From Bacteroidales bacterium (GTDB lineage: Bacteria > Bacteroidota > Bacteroidia > Bacteroidales > JAADGE01): 64,000 nt of DNA. Position 1 is the first letter of the stretch; each line of letters opens with the position of its first letter. Below are positions 42,000 to 50,883 of the stretch, piece by piece. A program made the translations under genes and the position numbers. The stretch is from the NCBI GenBank assembly GCA_021108035.1, contig JAIORQ010000075.1:1-64000 (forward strand), in the 5' to 3' direction. The notes under the pieces were generated by a model. The model made no database searches. It saw only the letters and a list, made by a program, of their open reading frames with translations, and had not been told where the DNA came from.

Positions 42000-44138
42000 A
42001 TGTTTTCAAGATTTATAATATCAACAATATTATTATTTTTAACTTTTTTTATTTCTGCTCAAGATATTATTGACAGCTTAAACAAAGAAATTGAAAAAAC
42101 TGTTAATTATTCCGTAAAAATTGATTTACAGCTTCAAAAATCAAAAATATTTTTTCAGACTGATGATTATATGAATTTCAATAACAGCATTATTATTGTA
42201 AAAGATATAATGAATTCCGCTGATTTCAAACACAAGAAAAATTCTTACAATCAGCTTATATCATTTTATAAAGAAATTGAATTATATGATTCTTTAGTTG
42301 TTACTTATAATTATTTGGCAGATTTATATTTATCAAATAATGATACCTCAAATTATATTAAAAATAAAAACAGAGAAGCATATTATTCTACATTTTTGGG
42401 AAATCAAAAGAAAGCCGTAAATATTTTATTCGATAATATAAGAATTGCAGAAAAAAGAAATGACAGCAGTTTATTAACTGAAATACATATGTATTTAGGT
42501 TTTGGTATTCGTACAACTGATTCTGAAAAAGCTAAAGATTATTTTGAAAAATCTTTAGAATATAATAATGATACTTTAAGTGTTTTTTACAGCACATGCC
42601 TTAATGAAATCGGGAATTTATATACAAATTCGGGACAAGCTGAAAAAGCAATACCTTATTTACAAAAGGCTCTTGATATCAGGAAAAAGACAAATAACGT
42701 GAATATTACATATTCATATCATGATATTGCACATGCATATGCGGAATTGGGCAAATTTTATGATGCAATTTTATATATGTCTAAATGTATTGATATAGAA
42801 AAGAATACCGGAAGTGCATGGGATTTGGCTTATTCTTATTCAGCATTAGGACATTATTATATGAAAGCAAATAAACTTTCAAATGCTGAAAAATATTTAA
42901 ATATAAGTCTTGAGATTGCTGAAGAATTAAAATTAAATCCTGTTTATAAAGAAGTTTATAATAATCTATATCAGTTATATAAAGAAAAAAATGATTTTAA
43001 AACATCATTATATTATTATGAACTTTCTGAATTTTATGAAGATACAATATATGAAAATAATTTAGCCGAACAGATTGCTGAATTAGAAAAAAAATATCAT
43101 AATGAAAAGCAAGAGGCAAAATTAAAGCTTATGGAAAAAGACAAACTTGCCAATAATGCAATTATTCAAAGACAAAGAATATTAGGTATAGGGATTATTT
43201 CGGTAATGTTGCTTTTAACCGGAATTGCTTTTTCTGTATATAAAAGCAGGCAAAAAGAAAAAAGAGCAAATGAAAAGCTTTTAATGCAAAATGAAGAAAT
43301 ACAACAACAAAATGAAAAAATTGAAGAAAACGCTAAAAACCTAAAACTTGCGAATAAAAAAATTGCAGACAAAAATGTTTACATTACGGATAATATTAAA
43401 TATGCTCGAAAAATTCAAAAAGCTATGTTGCCGTCGGAAGAAGAAATGAAAAATATAATTCCGGAGAATTTTATAATTTATAAACCAAAAGACATTGTAA
43501 GCGGCGATTTCTATACTGTAAAAAAGATTAATTACAAGACAGTATTTGTTGTTGCAGATTGCACAGGACATGGTGTGTCGGGAGCTTTTATGAGTATTCT
43601 CGGAATGAGCCTTATTAATGATATTGTTATAAAGGAAAGCATTTTAAATCCGGCTGATGTTTTAAATATACTCCGAGAAAGAGTTAAAATTTCATTGCGT
43701 CAAAATAAACAATATACAGAAGCAACCGATGGGATAGATATTGCCTTTTGCGTTTATGACAGCACTACAAATCAACTGCAATTTTCGGGAGCACAAATAT
43801 CATTGTTTATTGCAAGAGAGAATAATGTTACAGAATTAAATGCAGATATGATGCCTGTAGGAGTCAGCATAGGAGACGAAAAACCCTTTAAAATGAAATC
43901 AGTAAGTTTGAAGAAAAATGAAACAATATATTTATTTACTGACGGTTATCCGGACCAATTCGGAGGGAAATCAGGAAAAAAATTGATGATGGCTAATGTA
44001 TTGAAAATACTTACCGAAATTCATGATAAACCTATGAATATTCAAAAAAACTATATTGAAGCAAAATTAAAAAATTGGCAAGCTAACTACAAACAAGTGG
44101 ATGATATTTTATTTGCGGGTTTTAGATTGTATAGTTAA
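42000..44138 (+). CDS. TPR sensor with SpoIIE/PP2C phosphatase domain
   Basis: A 712-residue membrane protein: signal peptide (about 1-20), about six TPR-like helical repeats in the periplasm (for example NSGQAEKAIPYLQKALDIRK), one membrane segment (about 398-416), a coiled coil (about 418-460) and a cytoplasmic SpoIIE-type PP2C phosphatase (about 470-710). Metal-binding residues are visible in DIVSGDFY, VADCTGHGVSGAF, DGIDIAF and FTDGYPDQFGG. Such proteins dephosphorylate Ser/Thr on anti-sigma antagonists or SiaC-like proteins. Two SiaC-like proteins are encoded 6-12 kb away, one plausible target (inference). The convergent GIN-domain gene follows after four bases. Confidence 0.9.
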   Translation: MFSRFIISTILLFLTFFISAQDIIDSLNKEIEKTVNYSVKIDLQLQKSKIFFQTDDYMNFNNSIIIVKDIMNSADFKHKKNSYNQLISFYKEIELYDSLVVTYNYLADLYLSNNDTSNYIKNKNREAYYSTFLGNQKKAVNILFDNIRIAEKRNDSSLLTEIHMYLGFGIRTTDSEKAKDYFEKSLEYNNDTLSVFYSTCLNEIGNLYTNSGQAEKAIPYLQKALDIRKKTNNVNITYSYHDIAHAYAELGKFYDAILYMSKCIDIEKNTGSAWDLAYSYSALGHYYMKANKLSNAEKYLNISLEIAEELKLNPVYKEVYNNLYQLYKEKNDFKTSLYYYELSEFYEDTIYENNLAEQIAELEKKYHNEKQEAKLKLMEKDKLANNAIIQRQRILGIGIISVMLLLTGIAFSVYKSRQKEKRANEKLLMQNEEIQQQNEKIEENAKNLKLANKKIADKNVYITDNIKYARKIQKAMLPSEEEMKNIIPENFIIYKPKDIVSGDFYTVKKINYKTVFVVADCTGHGVSGAFMSILGMSLINDIVIKESILNPADVLNILRERVKISLRQNKQYTEATDGIDIAFCVYDSTTNQLQFSGAQISLFIARENNVTELNADMMPVGVSIGDEKPFKMKSVSLKKNETIYLFTDGYPDQFGGKSGKKLMMANVLKILTEIHDKPMNIQKNYIEAKLKNWQANYKQVDDILFAGFRLYS

Positions 44139-44142
44139 ACTT

Positions 44143-44883
44143 TTATTCTCCCAAAAATATCAACTTTCCTAAGGAAGTTGTATCATTAATAATTAAAATA
44201 CCCGGATTTCCGTAGTAATAAATATTACCGTGTCCGCGAATAGTGCAATCCAGTTTGTTTTTTACCCTGATATAAGAATCTGCATTAGAATCAGTATCAA
44301 CTAAAACATTTTCTGCTGATAAATTATTTGCATCAACACAGCATAGGCTTGAGTGCCATAGTTTCAGAGTCTCAACTTCTCCTTGCAAGTTTATTTTTCC
44401 TCCGTTTAAATGTGTGTTCCAATAATAAAAGGTTTTACAATTTAATTTTAAATCAGCCTCATTAAATTTTGAATCTGCTATTAATCCTATTTCATTTTCA
44501 TGCTGTAATACATTATCTGAAATAAGTTTTGAAGGGGCATTTAATCTTATTTTGCTTATTTTTTTTACTTGCAGATAAATTTTTATTTTATTTTTTTTTG
44601 GTTTAGAGAATTTACATTTATGATTGTTTTCCAAAATTAGAGTGTTATCTGTAATTTTGAAAGTAGTAGATTCTGCAAAAGCCTTGTTTGCTTTTATTGT
44701 AATGTAATTTACTGTGTCTTGAATCAAATGAACTTCAAATACATCATTTACAAATAAACTGTCGAAGTCAGAAACCGGACTTTCAATAATAACTTCTTTT
44801 CCGGCTCCTGTGAGACAATCTTTTGCTTTTTGACAGGTGAATAATAATCCTGCAAAAATTATTATAAAAATAAATTTTTTCAT
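44143..44883 (-). CDS. GIN-domain (DUF2807) lipoprotein
   Basis: A 246-residue protein with a lipoprotein signal (lipobox LLFTC, Cys17). The body is a right-handed beta-helix type repeat (FDSLFVNDVFEVHLIQD, then YITIKANKAFAES, and so on), as in the DUF2807 putative auto-transporter adhesin head domain of Bacteroidota. Function is unknown; a surface or periplasmic role is expected. The gene ends four bases before the SpoIIE-protein stop, tail to tail. Confidence 0.85.
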   Translation of the reverse strand: MKKFIFIIIFAGLLFTCQKAKDCLTGAGKEVIIESPVSDFDSLFVNDVFEVHLIQDTVNYITIKANKAFAESTTFKITDNTLILENNHKCKFSKPKKNKIKIYLQVKKISKIRLNAPSKLISDNVLQHENEIGLIADSKFNEADLKLNCKTFYYWNTHLNGGKINLQGEVETLKLWHSSLCCVDANNLSAENVLVDTDSNADSYIRVKNKLDCTIRGHGNIYYYGNPGILIINDTTSLGKLIFLGE

Positions 44884-44902
44884 GCTGTGTTAATTTTTAT
44901 TG

Positions 44903-44920
44903 TTCTACTGTTATTTTACC
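44903..44920 (+). repeat. Copy of dispersed motif TTCTACTGTTATTTTACC
   Basis: Exact match to 40404-40421, in a gap of only 42 bases between two co-directional minus-strand genes. Confidence 0.65.
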
Positions 44921-44925
44921 ATATA

Positions 44926-46056
44926 TTAATTCCAATAATATCCGACTCCAATTTCAATAACATCTAAAACTACAATTTTTGATTTTGCGGCAATATTTAC
45001 AAAAAAATGATCAGAGAATTTATATCTGATTATTCCTCTGTTATATATTAGTTTGCTGTCTAATTCATCTTTTAAAAAAAGATATATTCCTTCTTGAATC
45101 ATTATTGAAAATCGACCGATAATTAATTCTTGAGATGCATGCAAGCCGGTTTTTAACTTGTAAATATCTTTTATATCAGTTTTTCCTTCTCTTCTTAATT
45201 CATCCGGAACAGATGCATCATAAAAAAAATCACTTCCTGCTCCGAGACTGAATTTATGCCCCAATACTCTTCTGTATTCAGAAGATACTGAACCTGCAAA
45301 ATATAGTTGCTTGGAAAATCTTCTTGTATGTTTTGTACCGCCGGCTATAATAACAGAATATTCATTTTTACGCTTAAATTCCGGAATTTCAAAGTTATAA
45401 TTTTTTTCTTTTTGATTAATGTTCACTTGAATTCCGCTAAAAAAAGTCAAATTATTCAGACCGAAATTCGGTTGCGACAGATTTGCATTTGAGATATGAC
45501 TGAATGCCATACCGCCTGTGAATGATATTATCGGGTTTATATGATAATAAGCAGAGAGTTCTGCATTAAACCAGATATTAAAAGGTGAACTAACTGCAAT
45601 ATTGTGATAATTTTCTTGAAAATCAAAATGATGAGTAACATAGCACATACCGACTCCCAATTGATATTTTAATTCAAACTTTTTTCTTTTTGATATTTTG
45701 AACTGAATATATGGGTTTATTGTAAAAGTTTTCCCAAAAATTGAATCATTTCCCAATCCTGAATAAAACAGAGAAATTCCGATTGAAGGAAATTTATGTA
45801 CTTTATGCCAGAGTTTTTTACCGCTTACTTCTTTTTGAATATTATACTCAAAAGCTTCAATATTGTCATTAACCAAGTAATAAAAGAAAGGATATTCTGA
45901 TAATAATAATCCGTAATGATATTTTGCACTCATCTTAATATCAGAAAATTTATCGTTTTGAGAATATGCTGTATTTACCGATATTAAAATAAATAAAATA
46001 TACAGCAAAAGACCGGTTAAAAAAAAATACTTTATTAGTTCACTTATATTTTTCAT
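44926..46056 (-). CDS. PagL-like lipid A deacylase (acyloxyacyl hydrolase), copy 1
   Basis: A 376-residue protein with an N-terminal hydrophobic segment (about 11-31). The C-terminal part is an outer-membrane beta-barrel. The motif FSHISNANLSQPNFGLNN contains the His-x-Ser catalytic pair and N of PagL-type 3-O-deacylases. The family trims acyl chains from lipid A. It is followed upstream on the same strand by a paralogue (46174-47283), 117 bp away. The ending DVIEIGVGYYWN is shared by both copies. Confidence 0.8.
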   Translation of the reverse strand: MKNISELIKYFFLTGLLLYILFILISVNTAYSQNDKFSDIKMSAKYHYGLLLSEYPFFYYLVNDNIEAFEYNIQKEVSGKKLWHKVHKFPSIGISLFYSGLGNDSIFGKTFTINPYIQFKISKRKKFELKYQLGVGMCYVTHHFDFQENYHNIAVSSPFNIWFNAELSAYYHINPIISFTGGMAFSHISNANLSQPNFGLNNLTFFSGIQVNINQKEKNYNFEIPEFKRKNEYSVIIAGGTKHTRRFSKQLYFAGSVSSEYRRVLGHKFSLGAGSDFFYDASVPDELRREGKTDIKDIYKLKTGLHASQELIIGRFSIMIQEGIYLFLKDELDSKLIYNRGIIRYKFSDHFFVNIAAKSKIVVLDVIEIGVGYYWN

Positions 46057-46173
46057 TTCTGCGAAAATAAAACTTTTTCTGAAAATTGACGGTTTAAAGA
46101 TTGATTTTAGATTGAATTAGATTGATTATTGATATTGTCAGATTGACGAAGTTGCTGTGTGTTTTACTTCAAT

Positions 46174-47283
46174 CTAATTCCAACAATATCCTACTCCAAT
46201 TTCCATAACATCAAGAACTACAATATTTGATTTCATGGCTATATTTACAAAAAAGTGATCCGAGAATTTATATCTTAATATTCCTCTGTTATACATCTTA
46301 TGATTATATAAGCGATCTGTTAAAAAGAAATATAAGCCTTCTTGAAAAATTAATGATATTTTCCCGAAAATAAATTCTTGCGACAAATGAAAACCACTTT
46401 TATATTTATACAGATTTTTAACATCATTTATACCCTCTCTGATCATTTCATCCGGAACAGATGCATCAAAGAATAAATCACTTCCTGCACCAATGCTGAA
46501 TTTATGACCCAATTTTCTTTTATATTCTAAAGATATTGAACCTGAAAAGTAATGTTCTTCAGCAAATCTTCTTGTTTGTTTAATGCCGCCGGCTATAATA
46601 ACTGAATATTCATTTTTCCGATTAAATTTTGGAATTTCATAATCATAGATTTTTTCTTTTTTATTGATATTTGCTTGAATTCCGCTGAAGAAAGTCCAAC
46701 TGTTCAAACCGATATTAGGTTCTGCAAGATTTGCATTGGATAAATGATTGAATGCTGTACCGATTAATAGTGAAATATCATTGTAGAAATGATATGATGC
46801 CGTTAATTCTGAATTAAGCCAAATGTTTAAATGAGATCCTACTGCAATATTGTGATAATTTTCTTGAAAATCAAAATGATGAGTAACATAACATATTCCA
46901 AATCCCAATTGATACCTTAAATCAATCTTTTCCCTTTTTAATAAATTGAATTGGATATATGGATTTATTGCGACAGTTTTTCCGAAAATTGAATTATTTC
47001 CTAATTCTGAATAAAATAAAGAAATTCCTGTTGACGGGTATTTATATACTTTATGCCATAAATTTTTGCCGCTTACTTCTTTTTGGATATTATACTCAAA
47101 AACATTTATGTTGTCATTAACCAAATAATCGAAAAAAGGATACTCGGGTAAAAAATAACCGTAATGATATTTAGCACTCATTTTAATATTGGAAAATTTA
47201 TTGTTTTGAGAATATGCTGTATTTTCCGATATAAAAATAAATGAAATAAAAAACAGAAGATTACGCCAAAAAAAAGAATTCAT
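46174..47283 (-). CDS. PagL-like lipid A deacylase, copy 2
   Basis: A 369-residue paralogue of the neighbouring gene with the same layout: N-terminal signal segment, KYHYGYFLPEYPFFDYLVND, IQKEVSGKNLWHKVYK, YVTHHFDFQENYHNIAVG, and the catalytic FNHLSNANLAEPNIGLNS. It has its own promoter box (47309-47316), so the copies may be controlled separately or as one message. Duplication with retained catalytic residues suggests that both are active. Confidence 0.8.
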   Translation of the reverse strand: MNSFFWRNLLFFISFIFISENTAYSQNNKFSNIKMSAKYHYGYFLPEYPFFDYLVNDNINVFEYNIQKEVSGKNLWHKVYKYPSTGISLFYSELGNNSIFGKTVAINPYIQFNLLKREKIDLRYQLGFGICYVTHHFDFQENYHNIAVGSHLNIWLNSELTASYHFYNDISLLIGTAFNHLSNANLAEPNIGLNSWTFFSGIQANINKKEKIYDYEIPKFNRKNEYSVIIAGGIKQTRRFAEEHYFSGSISLEYKRKLGHKFSIGAGSDLFFDASVPDEMIREGINDVKNLYKYKSGFHLSQEFIFGKISLIFQEGLYFFLTDRLYNHKMYNRGILRYKFSDHFFVNIAMKSNIVVLDVMEIGVGYCWN

Positions 47284-47308
47284 TACTTTTCAGATGATTA
47301 TAATAAAC

Positions 47309-47316
47309 CAAAAGTA
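47309..47316 (-). promoter_or_regulatory. -7 box (TACTTTTG) of the PagL-like pair
   Basis: On the minus strand TACTTTTG lies 25 bases before the ATG at 47283. Confidence 0.6.
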
Positions 47317-47378
47317 AAATAAATAATTACTCTGTCAAATATTGCTTAAAAATATCTTTTTATTAAAAACAATATTTT

Positions 47379-47386
47379 TAATTTTG
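47379..47386 (+). promoter_or_regulatory. -7 box (TAATTTTG) of the PLPHP gene
   Basis: TAATTTTG lies 18 bases before the ATG at 47405 in the divergent region. Confidence 0.6.
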
Positions 47387-47404
47387 CAATATAATTATTA
47401 AACT

Positions 47405-48073
47405 ATGTGCATTTCAGAAAACATACTAAAAATAAAAAGCAATATTCCGCAAAATGTTAAATTAATTGCTGTTTCTAAAACAAAACCAAATGAAGATATT
47501 CTGGAAGCCTATAATTCGGGACATAAGCTTTTTGGTGAAAACAAAGTTCAGGATATTGTAAAGAAATATGAAGATTTACCAAAAGATATTGAATGGCATT
47601 TTATTGGTCATCTTCAAAGAAATAAGGTTAAATTTATTGTACCTTTTGTAAGATTAATTCATGCTGTTGACAGTTTAAAACTTCTCAAAAAGATTAATGA
47701 TGAAGCTGCAAAAAATAAACGAATTGTTAATTGTCTTATGCAAATACACATTGCCCGTGAATCAAGTAAGTTCGGCCTTGATATTAATGAGTTAAGAGAA
47801 ATATTAAGTTCAGAAGAGTATTCCTCAATGGAAAATATTGAGATTGAAGGTTTAATGGGAATGGCAACTTATACTGATAACAAAGAAATTATTAAAAATG
47901 AATTTGTTTTTTTGAGTAAGTGCTTCAAGGAGATTAAAAATGAATTTTTCAGTAATACAGATAATTTTAAAGAAATATCAATGGGTATGTCAGATGATTA
48001 TGATATTGCTGTTGAATCCGGTTCTACAATGGTAAGAGTAGGAAGTATTATTTTTGGTGAGAGAAACTACTGA
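47405..48073 (+). CDS. PLP-binding homeostasis protein (YggS/PROSC family)
   Basis: A 222-residue single-domain fold type III protein. The PLP lysine is in LIAVSKTKPNEDILEAYNSG; FGENKVQDIVKKYEDLP, WHFIGHLQRNKVKFIV and the phosphate-binding end EISMGMSDDYDIAVESGSTM followed by VRVGSIIFGER are all typical. The family buffers pyridoxal phosphate and affects amino-acid pools; it has no known catalytic turnover. It stands alone with its own promoter. Confidence 0.93.
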   Translation: MCISENILKIKSNIPQNVKLIAVSKTKPNEDILEAYNSGHKLFGENKVQDIVKKYEDLPKDIEWHFIGHLQRNKVKFIVPFVRLIHAVDSLKLLKKINDEAAKNKRIVNCLMQIHIARESSKFGLDINELREILSSEEYSSMENIEIEGLMGMATYTDNKEIIKNEFVFLSKCFKEIKNEFFSNTDNFKEISMGMSDDYDIAVESGSTMVRVGSIIFGERNY

Positions 48074-48387
48074 ACTGAAATAAATTCAGTACAAGTTTTT
48101 CAGTAATGGAATATATTAATTGAATTTAGGCGTTTAGTTAACTCTTGTTATACCGTTTAAAACATTGATATAATCATACAGAATTCACAGAAATTCACAG
48201 ATTTTTCTGTGGTATCTGTGTGAAATTTAAGTATAAAAGCTGATATTCATAAGAAAAGTTAGTATTAGTTAAGTGTCTAATTCAAACGTCTTATTTTTGA
48301 AGATATAATAAAAACAAAAGATTAATTTCTGAAAATTAATTTATTATCTTTGCAACTTTTAAAATTAATAACTATAAATTAATACAA
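48074..48387. other. 314-bp gap with hairpin repeat and promoter
   Basis: It contains CACAGAAATTCACAGATTTT followed by CTGTGGTATCTGTGTGAA, a near-repeat of CACAGA/TCTGTG units that can fold back. The -7 box for the next gene lies at its right end. No coding frame is seen. Confidence 0.5.
48345..48352 (+). promoter_or_regulatory. -7 box (TATCTTTG) of the OmpH-like gene
   Basis: TATCTTTG, 35 bases before ATG 48388. Confidence 0.6.
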
Positions 48388-49008
48388 ATGAATAAATTAT
48401 TTCAAGGAATAGGTGTAATAATGTTATTATCGTTGAGTTTATTATTCTCAAATTGCGATAAAAATGATGAAGATAATGGTAATCATGTTGCTTCAGATAA
48501 CTCATTTAAAATCGCTTATGTAAAAACCGATACACTCGCAGAAGTTTATGAATATTATAATGATCTTAAAACTTCATTGTTACTTGAACAACAAGAAGCT
48601 GAAGCAGATTTAAGCTCACGTTATAAATCAATGCAGACTAAATATTTACAAATACAAAGAGATTTGCAAGACAACATGATCACACCTACATCTGCACAAA
48701 AAAAACAAGAAAAATTAGCATTAGATCAACAAAAATGGCAACAAGATCAACAACGCTATGAGTTTGAATTAATGGAAAAAAATCAAAAGATGACACTTGA
48801 GATATATGACAGTATTCAGAATTATTTGAAAATTTATAACAAAGAATATAAATTTAATATGATTATAGCTACTGATACTCTGGGATCAAACCTTTTATAT
48901 GCCGATAAAAACTTGGATATTACCGGAGATGTTATCAAAGCCTTAAATAAAAGATACAGAGCAGCTTTGGGAAAACAAGAAGGTGAAGAAGATACTGAAG
49001 AAAATTAA
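48388..49008 (+). CDS. OmpH/Skp-like periplasmic lipoprotein
   Basis: A 206-residue protein with a lipoprotein signal (LLFSNC, Cys23). Residues 45-185 match the OmpH/Skp plan: a short beta strand (FKIAYVKTDTLAEVYEYYND), long charged helices (LLEQQEAEADLSSRYKSMQT, RDLQDNMITPTSAQKKQEKL) and a closing strand (YKFNMIIATDTLGSNLLYAD). Skp chaperones carry outer-membrane proteins across the periplasm as trimers. Lipid anchoring is a variation. A terminator follows at 49035. Confidence 0.85.
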   Translation: MNKLFQGIGVIMLLSLSLLFSNCDKNDEDNGNHVASDNSFKIAYVKTDTLAEVYEYYNDLKTSLLLEQQEAEADLSSRYKSMQTKYLQIQRDLQDNMITPTSAQKKQEKLALDQQKWQQDQQRYEFELMEKNQKMTLEIYDSIQNYLKIYNKEYKFNMIIATDTLGSNLLYADKNLDITGDVIKALNKRYRAALGKQEGEEDTEEN

Positions 49009-49034
49009 TAAATTCAATTTTTTTCAAAAAGAAT

Positions 49035-49059
49035 AATCCGGCTGATCGTCGGATTTTTT
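49035..49059 (+). terminator. Terminator after the OmpH-like gene
   Basis: AATCCG pairs with CGGATT over a 9-base loop and is followed by a run of T. Confidence 0.65.
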
Positions 49060-49091
49060 ATTATATTTCTTAAAAAATATAAACTATATCT

Positions 49092-50357
49092 GTGTCATTT
49101 GCCGATACATATTTCCGGAGGTTTCAAACATACGATAAGATCATTTCGGAAGAACCGAATAAAGATATTTTTTTATCTGTTGTTATTCCTTCATATAACG
49201 AACCGGATTTATGCACTTCATTACAATCGTTATTGGATTGTGAATTACCGAAGCAATCTGTGGAAGTTATTGTTGTAGTAAATTCTTCTGAGGATACACC
49301 TGAAGATATTCTTAATATTAACAGGGAATCATATTCGCAAGCAAAAGAATTTTCTGTTAAGTATAGTACCGAACGATTAAATTTTCGGATTCTAAACTTT
49401 GATTATCTTCCGAAAAAGTTTGCAGGTGTTGGTTTAGCCAGAAAAATTGGAATGGATGAAGCATTGCATCGCTTTGACTTTTTAAATAAGAATAACGGAT
49501 TAATTGCAGGTTTTGATGCTGATGCTTTAGTTCAAAATAATTATTTTACTGAAATAGAGAAGCATTTTCGAAATAACCCTGCAACAAAAGCTTGTTCAAT
49601 TAATTTTGAGCACCCGATTGAAGGAAATCAATTCAATGAAAATATTTATAAGAATATTATAAATTACGAACTTCATTTAAGATATTTCGTTGAAGCTTTG
49701 CGATATGCGAAGTTTCCTTATGCATATCACACCATAGGTTCAAGCTTTGTTGTGAGAGCAGATATTTATGCTGTGCAAGGCGGTATGAACAGAAAAAAAG
49801 CCGGTGAAGATTTTTACTTCTTACAAAAAATAATTCCCCTCGGAAATTATTCTGAATTAAATTCGACAGCCGTAATTCCCTCTCCTCGAATGTCCGATCG
49901 TGTTCCTTTCGGTACCGGAGCAGCCGTAAAAAAAATGATTGAGCAAAATAAAAATGATTTTACTACTTATAATTTTGAAGTTTTTGAAATTTTAAAACAT
50001 TTCTTTGAAGGAAAGGACAAGTTTTATGAAGAATACTCAACGGATAATGTTAATGTTTATATTTCAGAATTTCTTGAAGCTAATAATTTTAAGGAAGATT
50101 TAGCAAAGATTAAAGATAACAGTCCGAATATTAATATATTCAGAAAAAGGTTTTACGATTGGTTTAATGCATTCAGAATAATAAAATTCCTTAATTATAC
50201 TCGTGAAAAGTATTTTACCGGATTATCTGTAAAACAAGAAGCAGAAAAATTATTACAAAGAAAATATTCCTCTGTTTTTATTCCGGAATCTGAAAAAGAA
50301 ATGCTTTTATTTTACAGAGATATTCAAAAAAGACATCTTTATAATACAGGATTTTAA
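49092..50357 (+). CDS. Family 2 glycosyltransferase
   Basis: A 421-residue cytoplasmic enzyme with the GT-A fold: FLSVVIPSYNEPDLCTSLQS at the N-terminus, a nucleotide-sugar region (VEVIVVVNSSEDTPEDI), GLIAGFDADALVQNNYF with the DxD-type metal motif, and GSSFVVRADIYAVQGGMNRK followed by KAGEDFYFLQKI with the acidic base. The acceptor is unknown. The start is a GTG at 49092, 32 bases after a terminator; no ATG gives the N-terminal strand. It may act in polysaccharide or glycoprotein synthesis, but no partner genes are adjacent. Confidence 0.85.
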   Translation: MSFADTYFRRFQTYDKIISEEPNKDIFLSVVIPSYNEPDLCTSLQSLLDCELPKQSVEVIVVVNSSEDTPEDILNINRESYSQAKEFSVKYSTERLNFRILNFDYLPKKFAGVGLARKIGMDEALHRFDFLNKNNGLIAGFDADALVQNNYFTEIEKHFRNNPATKACSINFEHPIEGNQFNENIYKNIINYELHLRYFVEALRYAKFPYAYHTIGSSFVVRADIYAVQGGMNRKKAGEDFYFLQKIIPLGNYSELNSTAVIPSPRMSDRVPFGTGAAVKKMIEQNKNDFTTYNFEVFEILKHFFEGKDKFYEEYSTDNVNVYISEFLEANNFKEDLAKIKDNSPNINIFRKRFYDWFNAFRIIKFLNYTREKYFTGLSVKQEAEKLLQRKYSSVFIPESEKEMLLFYRDIQKRHLYNTGF

Positions 50358-50406
50358 TTAATCAGATGAAAACTTTATTAAAGAATAACAACAGAACCAT
50401 TTGTTA

Positions 50407-50793
50407 TTACGGAATTAATCCTTTTATTTGAGTTTCTTTAATTAACATGGGAATATCAAAAACTTCCGATAAATCTTCTGCATTTTCCAAATTATCTTCA
50501 TCATCTTCGTCATAATACCATGTAACATTAAAACGTTTACCTTTCTCTTTATAATGTGAGAATTTTGTAAATATTTCCATAATACTTCTGTAAGAAATAC
50601 TGTTTATTACATCAAAATAAAAGAAACAGTTTAATTCACCTTTAAGTTTCGGTATTTCTTTATCCATCCATTTTAGAATATCAGTATATCTTTCTGTAAC
50701 GCTTTTCGAAAATGATGAACCTTTAATTTCAAATATACATTTTTCTACGGAAAGATTAACAAAAGGTTTGTTATGAGTTTTTTCAAAAATCAT
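50407..50793 (-). CDS. SiaC-like regulatory phosphoprotein (DUF1987), copy 1
   Basis: A 128-residue single-domain protein: FVNLSVEKCIFEIKGSSFSK, TERYTDILKWMDKEIPKL, FYFDVINSISYRSIMEIF, and the acidic FNVTWYYDEDDEDNLENAED. In Pseudomonas aeruginosa SiaC is phosphorylated by SiaB, dephosphorylated by the PP2C protein SiaA, and activates a diguanylate cyclase. The phospho-acceptor lies in the segment aligned with SISYRS. No SiaB or GGDEF gene is present in the window. A -7 box lies just before the start. A second copy is at 54016. Confidence 0.82.
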   Translation of the reverse strand: MIFEKTHNKPFVNLSVEKCIFEIKGSSFSKSVTERYTDILKWMDKEIPKLKGELNCFFYFDVINSISYRSIMEIFTKFSHYKEKGKRFNVTWYYDEDDEDNLENAEDLSEVFDIPMLIKETQIKGLIP

Positions 50794-50810
50794 TTTTGTT
50801 ATTTTATATA

Positions 50811-50818
50811 CAAATATA
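50811..50818 (-). promoter_or_regulatory. -7 box (TATATTTG) of SiaC-like copy 1
   Basis: On the minus strand TATATTTG lies 17 bases before ATG 50793, giving a leader of about 10 bases. Confidence 0.6.
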
Positions 50819-50883
50819 ACACAAAAAATTCATATAAATAAATTTTTCAACAACTGATTTTTAAAATTTGTGAATTATTCAGC

